From a virus: a DNA stretch of 20,644 bases. Every line of letters begins with the position of its first letter. The first letter of the stretch is position 1. Where the stretch lies: IMG/VR virus record IMGVR_UViG_3300015360_000234, positions 1 through 20,644 of that record; one strand, given 5' to 3'. Below the pieces are notes generated by a model. It worked only from the letters and a program-made list of their open reading frames with translations. It searched no databases and had not been told where the DNA came from. The position numbers and the translations under genes are program-made. Positions 1-7,062 of the stretch are shown here, in pieces.

Positions 1-1
1 G

Positions 2-865
2 CGCAGAAACCAACAGGCACAAACTTCTAACTTCCATTTAATCGACAACTTGACCAGGTCCATTCGTCACACGGGCGTCATCATAAACGCTTGGATTCCA
101 ACCTATTACGACGGCCCAAGAGTCGGGCGCATCATAGGCGAAGAAGGCGACGAGGAAGTGGTCCGCTTGAACGAAGAGTTTAAGCACAAGGGCCAAATGG
201 TCACCTACCACATGGACGTTGGCAAATACGACATAGCGGTTGAGACGGGACCAAGTTTCGCTACAAAACGACAAGAGGCCGCAGCCGCAATGCTGGACCT
301 TACAAAATCATATCCGAATTTATTCCCTATCATTGGCGATCTTCTGGTGAAGAGCCTCGACATTCCGGGCGCTCATGAAATGAGTGAGCGACTAAAGCGG
401 GTAGCTCCCCCTGGAGTTATAGAGAACAAAGATCAAAAGCCAATTCCGCCAGAAGTCCAAGCACAGTTGCAACAGCAAAAACAAATGCTTGAGCAGATGA
501 CCCAAGCTTTAAACAAAGCCCACGACGAGCGCGACCAAAAGACTAGAGAGTTAGAATCAAAAGAGCGAATTGAATTCTCTAAAATGCAGGTCGATTTGCA
601 AAAGAAAATGGCAGAGCTAGAGCAAAAAGACTCAAGCCTGCTGCTTGAAACTCAGGTCGGACAAATCCAGGCAATGCAGAAAATGGAGGCGCAAATGTCG
701 CAGCTCCAGGACCGCCTAGGGTTTCTCGACATGAACCAACCAATTGAAAATGAACAAAATTTAGAAAATGAAAAGGCGTTTGGCGGGCAACAACAAGCCC
801 CTTTAATGCCTCCCGATCAACAGCCTACTGGCGGGTTTCCACCAGGTAACAACATGGAAGAGTAA
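2..865 (+). CDS. Portal protein, C-terminal part (5' end cut by window edge)
   Basis: This is the C-terminal 287 residues of a P22 gp1-type portal, the dodecameric ring at the capsid vertex through which DNA is packaged and ejected. The frame is open to the first base (codons from base 2), so the TTG at base 50 is internal and not a start. The stretch around TSNFHLIDN, TRSIRHTGV and PRVGRIIGEEGDEE matches the conserved C-terminal wing/stem part of P22-like portals. The last 140 or so residues are rich in Gln, Lys, Glu and Met with heptad-like spacing (QQQKQMLEQM, then KKMAELEQKD), fitting the long helical barrel at the portal C-terminus. A Pro/Gln/Gly tail ends the protein. The scaffold gene begins 5 bases after the stop. 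The fold assignment is by recognition of family sequence; the missing N-terminus cannot be judged. Confidence 0.85.
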   Translation, partial: RRNQQAQTSNFHLIDNLTRSIRHTGVIINAWIPTYYDGPRVGRIIGEEGDEEVVRLNEEFKHKGQMVTYHMDVGKYDIAVETGPSFATKRQEAAAAMLDLTKSYPNLFPIIGDLLVKSLDIPGAHEMSERLKRVAPPGVIENKDQKPIPPEVQAQLQQQKQMLEQMTQALNKAHDERDQKTRELESKERIEFSKMQVDLQKKMAELEQKDSSLLLETQVGQIQAMQKMEAQMSQLQDRLGFLDMNQPIENEQNLENEKAFGGQQQAPLMPPDQQPTGGFPPGNNMEE

Positions 866-870
866 GCCAC

Positions 871-1839
871 ATGCAAAAAGGTTTAAACGAGACGACAGCT
901 ACCGAATCCAAACAGCTATCTTTGACTGACGACAATATCAGCCAAGCTGATTACGAGCGTTTAAGAAATGGCGACAAGACAGAGGTAGAAGTTAAGTCCG
1001 CGCCGGTGGTTATAAAGACCGCTGACGAAACTGACGTTGATGATTCGGAAACATCACAAACAGACGGTGAAGAGGATGACGCGGGCTCTGACGAGTCCGA
1101 ACTATCGGCCAAAGATAACGAGGGCACAAAAAAGCCAAAGCGCGGATTCAAAAGGCGCATTGAGAAACTTAATCAAAAGCTTTCTGAAGCTAATGCTCAG
1201 GCGGAACACTGGCGGCAACAAGCCCTGCGTGGTCAACCTGAAAAGCATGAGGAAACCATCGCGGCTGTTCAAGCTCCACAGGGCGAGCCGCACGCTGATG
1301 ATTTTGAATCAGCTACAGATTTTTGGAAAGCACAAGCTAAATGGGCAGTCCAAGAAGAGAGCAAGGCCGTAAAGGAATCAGAGCGACAAGAAAAGCTTAA
1401 GGCGCAGGCGGAATCTAAAAAGACTGAGTTTATCGGAAAAGTCGGTGAGTTTAAAAAAGATCACAGCGATTTCGATGACGTAATAGCTGACGTTGATGAC
1501 ATTCAAATGTCGCCAGCGATTAGCCAGGCAATTTTTGAATCCGACAATGGCCCTGAGATTATGTACGAGCTTGCAAAGAACAGTGAGGAGTATGCACGAA
1601 TGTGCAAGCTTTCGCCGTTCGAAGCGGTTCGCGCACTTGGCCGGTTTGAAGCGCGTCTTCAAAAACCGTCTGAAGAAAAACAAGTTACAAAAACAAAAAC
1701 AACAAAAGCACCGCCTCCCCCAAGGCCCATTACCTCAAGCTCAGCATCGGGAAAGAAATCTATCTATGACGATAGTCTTTCTCACTCTGAATATGAGCGC
1801 ATTCGGGCTGACCAGGATAAAAGGCGCAGTGCATATTAG
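871..1839 (+). CDS. Scaffolding protein (P22 gp8-like role)
   Basis: This 322-residue, highly charged protein lies between portal and coat, the position of the scaffold in P22-like phages (P22 gp8 has 303 residues). Scaffolds fill the procapsid, direct coat assembly and leave before maturation. The first 95 residues are acidic and low in complexity (EEDDAGSDESE). A basic patch (KKPKRGFKRRIEKLNQKL) and a coiled-coil follow, then a helical charged middle. A Lys/Thr/Pro linker (residues about 270-290) leads to a basic C-terminal tail ending DKRRSAY. A short motif occurs at both ends: SQADYERLR near residue 24 and SHSEYERIR near residue 304. The basic C-terminal helix is the coat-binding part in P22. 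The role rests on position, length and composition, because scaffolds diverge fast. Confidence 0.75.
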   Translation: MQKGLNETTATESKQLSLTDDNISQADYERLRNGDKTEVEVKSAPVVIKTADETDVDDSETSQTDGEEDDAGSDESELSAKDNEGTKKPKRGFKRRIEKLNQKLSEANAQAEHWRQQALRGQPEKHEETIAAVQAPQGEPHADDFESATDFWKAQAKWAVQEESKAVKESERQEKLKAQAESKKTEFIGKVGEFKKDHSDFDDVIADVDDIQMSPAISQAIFESDNGPEIMYELAKNSEEYARMCKLSPFEAVRALGRFEARLQKPSEEKQVTKTKTTKAPPPPRPITSSSASGKKSIYDDSLSHSEYERIRADQDKRRSAY

Positions 1840-1852
1840 GAGAATTTAGAAA

Positions 1853-3088
1853 ATGAGTTCAAATACATTACTGAGCATCTCAATGATTACTAAAGAATCA
1901 ATGAGACAGCTTAAAAACAGCATCCAGTTCGCAAAGGCATCCCATAAAGACGTATCCGAAGAGTTCGCCCAAAAGGGTGCGAAAATCGGATCTGTAATCA
2001 ACATCCGAAAACCCGTTAGATTCGACGCGGTTGAGGGCGCGGCTCTTGATCTTCAAGACGTTGCCGATCAGTCGGTGGCACTAACAGTTGATCAACGCTA
2101 CCATGTGGCATTTCAATTCTCGACTCAAGAGCTTGCTCTTAGCATCGATGAATTTAATGAGCGCTACATTAAGCCCGCAATCACGCCTTTGGCGAACAAG
2201 ATTGATCACTCTGGTCTTTTGAACGCTAAAAACACCGTTGCTAATTTCACGGGTGTTATAGGTGTTCAGCCAACAAGTGAGGCTTTGGCTTTAGAGTATG
2301 CTTTACAAGCTGGTGCAATCTTAGACGAGAACGGATGCCCGTTTGATGATGAGCGCTGCATTGTTTTAAGCCCCGCTTCACAAGTGGCTTACGTTAAATA
2401 CTTGTCTGGTCTTTTTAACTCTCAAAGTGAGTTAGCGCAGCAGTATGTTAAGGGACGCATGGGTCGCGCTCTTGGTTTCAAGTGGCTTATGAGCCAAAAC
2501 GTACCTGCTCACACAGTTGGCGCTCACACTGGAACACCGGCTATTGACACGACAGTTACAACTAACGGCACAGCAACGCTTCACTTAGACGGAACACTTG
2601 GCGACGTTGCATGGGCTAAAAAGGGCGACGTGATCGAAATTGCAAGCGTATACTCTGTCAACCCGGTGACTAAAGAGTCAACAGGTCGATTGATGAAGTT
2701 TGTGGTTACAGCCGACACAGCTTCTGTTGCTAACGAAATCGCGACTCTTCCGGTAAGTCCAGCGATCTACTTGACGGGTCCATACAAAAACGTAAGCCGT
2801 GCACCAACTGACGCCGATCTGGTTACGATTTTTGGTCATGCCTCTTCTTATTCTGGAGATGTTGGTGTGGCTAACATCGCTTTCCATAAAGATGCGTTTG
2901 CTCTTGGTATGGTGAAATTACCTGAGCCTGGCGGCGTTGATATGGCGAAGTCAGTAAGTGACGAAGGTTTGTCGTTTAGAATCGTAAGACAATACGACAT
3001 TAATAACGACATTCTTCCTTGCAGAATTGATGCGCTCTGGGGCTGGAAAACAGTTTACGCGGAACTTGCCGTTAAAATAATGGGTTAA
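1853..3088 (+). CDS. Major capsid (coat) protein, P22 gp5 type
   Basis: At 411 residues this is close to the P22 coat protein (430). It is the HK97-fold subunit that builds the icosahedral shell. An AGGAGAA ribosome site at 1838-1844 overlaps the scaffold stop and sits 8 bases before the ATG, as expected for a very highly expressed gene. The N-terminal arm is followed by a segment (KKGAKIGSV-like residues, then VNIRKPVRFD and VDQRYHVAFQFS) typical of P22-type coats. Residues from about 225 to 325, with many Thr/Val strands (TTVTTNGTATLHLDG; GDVIEIASVYS), fit the inserted telokin-like I-domain of this family. The C-terminal part RIVRQYDINNDILPCRIDALWGWK is the usual closing strand region. A strong terminator follows directly. 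Confidence 0.85.
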   Translation: MSSNTLLSISMITKESMRQLKNSIQFAKASHKDVSEEFAQKGAKIGSVINIRKPVRFDAVEGAALDLQDVADQSVALTVDQRYHVAFQFSTQELALSIDEFNERYIKPAITPLANKIDHSGLLNAKNTVANFTGVIGVQPTSEALALEYALQAGAILDENGCPFDDERCIVLSPASQVAYVKYLSGLFNSQSELAQQYVKGRMGRALGFKWLMSQNVPAHTVGAHTGTPAIDTTVTTNGTATLHLDGTLGDVAWAKKGDVIEIASVYSVNPVTKESTGRLMKFVVTADTASVANEIATLPVSPAIYLTGPYKNVSRAPTDADLVTIFGHASSYSGDVGVANIAFHKDAFALGMVKLPEPGGVDMAKSVSDEGLSFRIVRQYDINNDILPCRIDALWGWKTVYAELAVKIMG

Positions 3089-3094
3089 TTTTAA

Positions 3095-3129
3095 GTGGGC
3101 GGCTTTAAGTAGGCTCGCCCGCTTTTTTT
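3095..3129 (+). terminator. Rho-independent terminator after the coat gene
   Basis: A 5' arm GTGGGCGGC (3095-3103) pairs with GGCTCGCCCGC (ending 3122) with one bulged T and one G-T pair. Seven T residues (3123-3129) follow directly. It lies 6 bases after the coat stop codon and would end or weaken the transcript that carries portal, scaffold and coat. Confidence 0.85.
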
Positions 3130-3165
3130 CAAAACTAAACAAAAACTTAAACAAAGGAAATAATA

Positions 3166-3444
3166 ATGCAATCAGATTCAAGTTCAGCTTTAAAACAGGG
3201 TTTTTATGGTGGCGCGCCCGTTGCACAAGGTGCAGCACTTACAGCACAACTAACAACAATCACTCCAGCAGATGCAGCAGGCACGCCTGACTACGCTATC
3301 CAAGCGATTACTGCTTCAACTCCTTATGGATTTGTAAACGCAGCAGAGGCGATCACGGTTTTGTACGTGATTAAAAACTTGCAAGTTCGCTGTGCAGAGC
3401 TTGAGGCCCGAGTCGAGGCTCTTAGTTTAGTAGTAGCAAATTAA
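3166..3444 (+). CDS. Small head-associated protein (possible head fibre/decoration)
   Basis: This is a 92-residue protein directly after the coat gene, with an AAAGGAAA ribosome site about 5 bases before its ATG. The N-terminal 45 residues are Ala/Thr/Gly-rich (VAQGAALTAQLT). The middle carries a D-YAIQAITAS-PYGFVNAAEA segment, and the C-terminus is a short coiled-coil (NLQVRCAELEARVEALSLVV). The pattern 'YGF(V/T), acidic residue, VL..I.NLQ.R..ELE.....L' recurs in many phage proteins next to coat genes; some are annotated as head fibre or decoration proteins, but I only infer that role. A C-terminal coiled-coil would suit trimerisation. The gene is alone between two terminators, so it can be expressed at a different level from its neighbours. 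Confidence 0.7.
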   Translation: MQSDSSSALKQGFYGGAPVAQGAALTAQLTTITPADAAGTPDYAIQAITASTPYGFVNAAEAITVLYVIKNLQVRCAELEARVEALSLVVAN

Positions 3445-3449
3445 AATAG

Positions 3450-3487
3450 TTCTGGGGTGAGAAATTGCCCCAGAATTTTCTTTTTTT
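3450..3487 (+). terminator. Rho-independent terminator after the 92-residue gene
   Basis: A perfect 8-bp stem TTCTGGGG (3450-3457) / CCCCAGAA (3468-3475) with a 10-base loop is followed by TTTTCTTTTTTT (3476-3487). The A/T-rich bases upstream of the stem could let it act weakly in the other direction too. Confidence 0.9.
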
Positions 3488-3501
3488 AAGGTGGGCTCTA
3501 T

Positions 3502-4212
3502 ATGACCGCAAGAGAGATGATTGCAAGCTCGCTCCGGCTTCTTGGCGTTTTAGCGTCATCCGAGACGGCGACAAGCGACGAAGCAAACGACGCGCTCACC
3601 TCACTCAATCAAATGTTATCAAGCTGGTCGAATGAAAACCTTGTCGTGTACCAAAAGGTCCGTGACGAATTCACTCTGACTGCAGCCGATGGTTCTTATA
3701 CATGGGGCACGACGGCTGGGGCTGGGAACTTCACCACGGCAAGACCTGCTCAAGTGTTAAAAGCTAACCTTGAACTTCAAGGCACTGACCCACAAGAAAT
3801 CCCTTTAAAAATCCTGACGCTCGAAGAATATGCGGGGCTATCACTTAAATCTCTAGATAGCTCCTTTTCTCAAGCAGTCTATTTTGACGGCGCTTTTCCA
3901 AATATGGGCGTTGAGTTTTATCCAGTGCCAAGTGTTGCGGAACACGTAGTGTTTTATTCGCTTAAACCTTTTTCTGTTTTAACTTTAAGCACAGAGCTTT
4001 CCTATCCTCCGGGGTATGAGAAAGCGATCAGATATAACTTAGCTCTTGATTTGGCGCCAGAGTATGGGCGAGCACCAGACGCATTAATTATGCAACAGGC
4101 GATTGAGACCAAAGCCGAAATCAAACGCAAAAATCTACAAACTCCAAAATTAAAAACTGACCTACCAATTCAATCGGGCAAGAACTCTTTTGATTACAGG
4201 ACGGGCGAATGA
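3502..4212 (+). CDS. Tail accessory factor, P22 gp4-like (portal-tail adaptor)
   Basis: This 236-residue protein resembles the P22 gp4 family (packaged-DNA stabilisation, head-tail connector). That protein binds the bottom of the portal after packaging and starts tail assembly. The N-terminus TAREMIASSLRLLGVLASSETATSDEANDAL is the recognisable signature: an alpha-helical opening with the Leu-Gly-x-Leu turn, followed by LNQMLSSWSNENL. A run of short strands and a helical C-terminal part (YPPGYEKAIRYNLALDLAPEYG) follow, also typical. P22 gp4 is 166 residues, so this is a long version of the family. The AAGGTGG ribosome site at 3488-3494 is 7 bases before the ATG and starts right at the end of the upstream terminator. 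The stop overlaps the gp10-like gene by 4 bases (ATGA). Confidence 0.8.
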   Translation: MTAREMIASSLRLLGVLASSETATSDEANDALTSLNQMLSSWSNENLVVYQKVRDEFTLTAADGSYTWGTTAGAGNFTTARPAQVLKANLELQGTDPQEIPLKILTLEEYAGLSLKSLDSSFSQAVYFDGAFPNMGVEFYPVPSVAEHVVFYSLKPFSVLTLSTELSYPPGYEKAIRYNLALDLAPEYGRAPDALIMQQAIETKAEIKRKNLQTPKLKTDLPIQSGKNSFDYRTGE

Positions 4213-5636
4213 GATTCCCGGGCTTCATAGGACCAAGTTATAACCTAGATTCTGTTGCCATTGATGCGCAGAGGTCGGTGAATTGGTATTTGAGGCGAAC
4301 GGAAAGTGGTGCTGGTAAAGAGGGCGAGATGGCGGCACTAGTAGATAGGCCCGGCTATTCTGAACTTGTCAGCGTAGGCGCAGGTCTACCACAGCGCGGA
4401 TCTATTGAAACCACAACGGGCGCTTATTACACAGTTAACGGTGGCGTTCTTTTTAAGATTTCATCGGGCTGGGCCGCGACTGCGATTGGCACTCTGTCAA
4501 CGTCCACCGGCCATGTATCGATGTCTGATAACGGAATTCACCTTGCGATAGTAGACGGCACTTATTTTTACCGCGTTACTTTGGCTAACGATACTTTCGC
4601 GCTCATTCTTGACAATGATCAAGTGTGTTTCAACCAAGTTTTATATTTAGACGGCTATTTCGTATTCATCGGGCCAGATAAGTTTCAAATCTCAAGCTTG
4701 CTAGGTACTGACATTGACGCCCTTGATTTTGCTACATCTGAGGGAAGCCCGGACGATATTGTGGGCGCCATGGTACTTGAGCGCTCGCTTTACATTTTCA
4801 ACGAATCAACGACTGAAATCTTTTACAACTCTGGCGCTGCCGATTTTCCGTTTGCCCGTATGGAAGGGGCCTTCTTAGAGCTTGGCTGTGCTGCAAGGTT
4901 TTCGATTGAGAAGACCAAGGACCAACTCTTTTTTGTGGCCAGAGACAAAAACGGGGCAGGGCTTATTTATAAAGCTCGCGGCGCGAACATGGAGAAAATA
5001 TCGACTCACGCGATTGAGACTAAAATCTCAAGTTACGGCACGATTTCAGACGCAAAGGCTTATGTTTATCAAGACGAGGGCTCAAGCTTTTACGTTTTAA
5101 ATTTTGCCGACTCTGACACCACTTGGGTTTACGACATCACTACGGGCGCGTGGCATGAGCGCACTTACACGAACGACGGGCTTCAAGAGAGAGACCGTGG
5201 TTATTCGCACGCCTACGCGCATTCGACGCATTTAGTTGGCGATTACGAGACCGGCTCAATTTACAAAATGTCTAGAGAGTTTAAGTCAGACAATGGCAAT
5301 GAGATTGTGTGCATGAGAACGTGCCCACACCTTTACGCTGAGAATAAGCAAGTTAAATATAAATCATTTGAATTAGATATGGAATCTGGCACTGGGCTTG
5401 ACGGCTCAGGGCAAGGCACGGATCCAAAGGCCATGCTGACGTTTTCTAATGACGGTGGTTTCACATTTGGTAACGAGCATTGGGCCGACATTGGAAAAAT
5501 TGGGCAAAAAAACAAGCGCGTTATTTGGCGTCGTCTTGGCGCAGCCCGAGGCCGGGTTTTTAAGCTAACGATTTCAGACCCGGTAAGACGCGTGCTCGTG
5601 GGTGCAAATCTAGAACTAGAAATGGGGCAGAGCTAA
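4209..5636 (+). CDS. Tail accessory factor, P22 gp10-like (DNA stabilisation/nozzle)
   Basis: At 475 residues this matches P22 gp10 (472). gp10 forms the tail nozzle below gp4, closes the packaged head and carries the needle and spikes. The opening MRFPGFIGPSYNLDSVAIDAQ, then SVNWYLR and LVDRPGYSEL, is a clear family signature. Repeated short segments of the type 'xxxFNQVLYLDGYFVF', 'LERSLYIFNES' and 'KDQLFFVARDKNG' suggest a beta-propeller-like middle, as in gp10 homologues. The C-terminal WADIGKIGQKNKRVIWRRLGAARGRVFKLTIS is also typical of the family. The start overlaps the gp4-like stop by 4 bases (ATGA), indicating translational coupling, which suits partners needed in fixed ratio. No odd features. 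Confidence 0.85.
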   Translation: MRFPGFIGPSYNLDSVAIDAQRSVNWYLRRTESGAGKEGEMAALVDRPGYSELVSVGAGLPQRGSIETTTGAYYTVNGGVLFKISSGWAATAIGTLSTSTGHVSMSDNGIHLAIVDGTYFYRVTLANDTFALILDNDQVCFNQVLYLDGYFVFIGPDKFQISSLLGTDIDALDFATSEGSPDDIVGAMVLERSLYIFNESTTEIFYNSGAADFPFARMEGAFLELGCAARFSIEKTKDQLFFVARDKNGAGLIYKARGANMEKISTHAIETKISSYGTISDAKAYVYQDEGSSFYVLNFADSDTTWVYDITTGAWHERTYTNDGLQERDRGYSHAYAHSTHLVGDYETGSIYKMSREFKSDNGNEIVCMRTCPHLYAENKQVKYKSFELDMESGTGLDGSGQGTDPKAMLTFSNDGGFTFGNEHWADIGKIGQKNKRVIWRRLGAARGRVFKLTISDPVRRVLVGANLELEMGQS

Positions 5637-5830
5637 TGAATAGTAAACGGCCATTTCCAGAGCCTCCGCACAAGGTTCAGATTGTTGACCAAAACGGAGT
5701 GCCAACGCCTGCGTTTCAGCGCTGGCTTAATGAACTATACGTAAGAGTGGGTGGCAAGCTCGCGCCATCAAACGCACAAATTGAAACGACCATAGATAAT
5801 CATGAGACAAGAATTGTGGCGCTAGAATGA
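5636..5830 (+). CDS. Small conserved phage protein, unknown function
   Basis: This is a 64-residue protein whose ATG overlaps the previous stop codon by one base (TAATG) and whose own stop overlaps the next start by 4 bases. The sequence has a Pro-rich opening (PFPEPPHKV), then a VDQNGVPTPAFQRWLNELYVRVGG core and a short helical end (NAQIETTIDNHETRIVALE). The pattern 'P..P..VQIVDQNG..T..FQ.W...L..RVGG' occurs in many small proteins near tail genes of podoviruses, where it is usually left as hypothetical. In P22 the tail needle gp26 lies next after gp10; this protein is far too short and has no long coiled-coil, so it is not a needle. A structural accessory role is possible but not shown. Confidence 0.65.
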   Translation: MNSKRPFPEPPHKVQIVDQNGVPTPAFQRWLNELYVRVGGKLAPSNAQIETTIDNHETRIVALE

Positions 5831-6324
5831 GCACAGAATTGTTGCACTCTTTAGGTGCAAAAGAAAACATGACGACTCCAGAAAAGGCCGAACTTCGTTT
5901 AAAGATCGAGCGGCTTGAAAGCGCAATGATGGAAATCGGCGAGAAGCTAGAAGTCGAGACCAACCACCATTTTTCAAAAGACGTTTACGCCAGAGAAATG
6001 AGACTAAACAAAGACACTCTCATTGTTGGCAAAATTCATAAACATAAAAACTTAAATATTCTCTCAAGCGGTGAGGCTTTAGTGGCATCTGTTGATGGCA
6101 TTAAAGAGGTCAAAGCCCCTTACACTTTCGTGTCTGATCCCGGGGCTAAGCGCGTGATCTATGCAAAGACCGATATTGTTTGGACCACTATTCACGGAAC
6201 AAGCGAGACAGACGTGGACAAGATTGAGGAACTTTTTATTGCGAAAAACTATAGCGAAGTCGCCGGTATTACTGGCGACGAATTGAAACTTTTAGAAGAC
6301 TTGAAACAGAGGAGTGAGTCATGA
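5827..6324 (+). CDS. Cupin-like phage protein of unknown function
   Basis: This 165-residue protein begins with a helical, charged segment (residues about 12-50) and continues into a part I recognise from many phage genomes: YAREMRLNKDTLIVGKIHKHKNLNILSSGEALVAS, then APYTFVSDPGAKRVIYA and VWTTIHGT. The spacing of H-x-H, the conserved Gly turns and the late His (TTIH) fit a small cupin-type beta barrel with a possible metal site. No reaction can be assigned. Members of this family usually stand among late genes of podoviruses and siphoviruses without a known role. The acidic tail ends LKLLEDLKQRSES. The start overlaps the previous stop (ATGA), and the stop overlaps the next start (ATGA), so it is in the middle of a coupled group. 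Confidence 0.65.
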   Translation: MSTELLHSLGAKENMTTPEKAELRLKIERLESAMMEIGEKLEVETNHHFSKDVYAREMRLNKDTLIVGKIHKHKNLNILSSGEALVASVDGIKEVKAPYTFVSDPGAKRVIYAKTDIVWTTIHGTSETDVDKIEELFIAKNYSEVAGITGDELKLLEDLKQRSES

Positions 6325-7049
6325 GTTGGGTAGCGGTAGCCGTCGGCGGCGGATCAGTAGTAAGCGGGATCATGGGTTCAAGCGCAGCTAGGCGTGCTGG
6401 GCAAGCACAAGCTGCGGCAATTAGAGAGGCCACAGCACTTCAGCGTGAAATGTACAACACGTCTAGAAAGGACCTTTCTCAATATCGAGAAGTGGGCGGC
6501 AGATACACAGGCGAGCTAGACCGCAGTATGCCGGAGTTGACGAAGTCTTTCACGATGTCTGATTTCAATAAAGACCCTGGTTACGATTTCAGAATGGAAG
6601 AAGGCGCGAAAGCCTTAGAGCGAAGTGCATCGGCTCGAGGTGGGCTTATGGGCGGCGCTGCTGGAAAAGCCATGTCTAGATATGGCCAGGATTACGCCTC
6701 GAACGAATATTCAAATGCATACAATCGTTTTAACTCAGACCGTGATCAGCGGTTTAGTAAATTATCAAGCTTAGCGAATATGGGTCAAAGTGCTGCGGCT
6801 GGATCAGCTCAGGCGGCGCAGAATTTTGGAGAACAAGCGGGGAAAAACATTATCGGCGGCGGTGACGCTCAAGCCGCAAGTGCGATTGCAGGCGGCAACG
6901 CTTGGTCAGGTGCGATCGAGGGCGGCATTAAGGCCGCTACAATATACGCCGGCGGCAGATCCGGCGGAGATGTTTCAAAGGTTTCCAACACGGCTGGCAA
7001 TTACTATCAGCCTACAAATTTGTCGGACATGATTAAACGTACGGCTTGA
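6321..7049 (+). CDS. DNA ejection protein, P22 gp7-like
   Basis: This 242-residue protein matches the gp7 type of internal virion protein (P22 gp7 has 229 residues), which leaves the capsid with the genome and helps DNA cross the cell envelope. The recognisable core is DFNKDPGYDFRMEEGAKALERSASARGGLMGG, then KAMSRYGQDYASNEYSNAYNRF, a conserved pattern in many podovirus ejection proteins. The N-terminus (VAVAVGGGSVVSGIMGSSAARRAG) is Gly/Ala-rich and hydrophobic, as expected for a membrane-active segment. The C-terminal third is Ala/Gly/Gln-rich. An AGGAG ribosome site about 7 bases before the ATG is good, and the start overlaps the previous stop by 4 bases. The two next genes are the other members of the ejection set. 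Confidence 0.8.
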   Translation: MSWVAVAVGGGSVVSGIMGSSAARRAGQAQAAAIREATALQREMYNTSRKDLSQYREVGGRYTGELDRSMPELTKSFTMSDFNKDPGYDFRMEEGAKALERSASARGGLMGGAAGKAMSRYGQDYASNEYSNAYNRFNSDRDQRFSKLSSLANMGQSAAAGSAQAAQNFGEQAGKNIIGGGDAQAASAIAGGNAWSGAIEGGIKAATIYAGGRSGGDVSKVSNTAGNYYQPTNLSDMIKRTA

Positions 7050-7062
7050 TGAAGGGGATTTT

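Noticed and set aside
50-865. TTG at base 50 as the start of the first gene
   Set aside because: The frame is open to base 2 and the preceding residues (QTSNFHLIDN) belong to the portal family, so the gene is cut by the window edge.
1037-1849. Alternative-frame ORFs inside the scaffold gene (both strands)
   Set aside because: They lie fully inside a well-supported gene and have no own ribosome site or family pattern.
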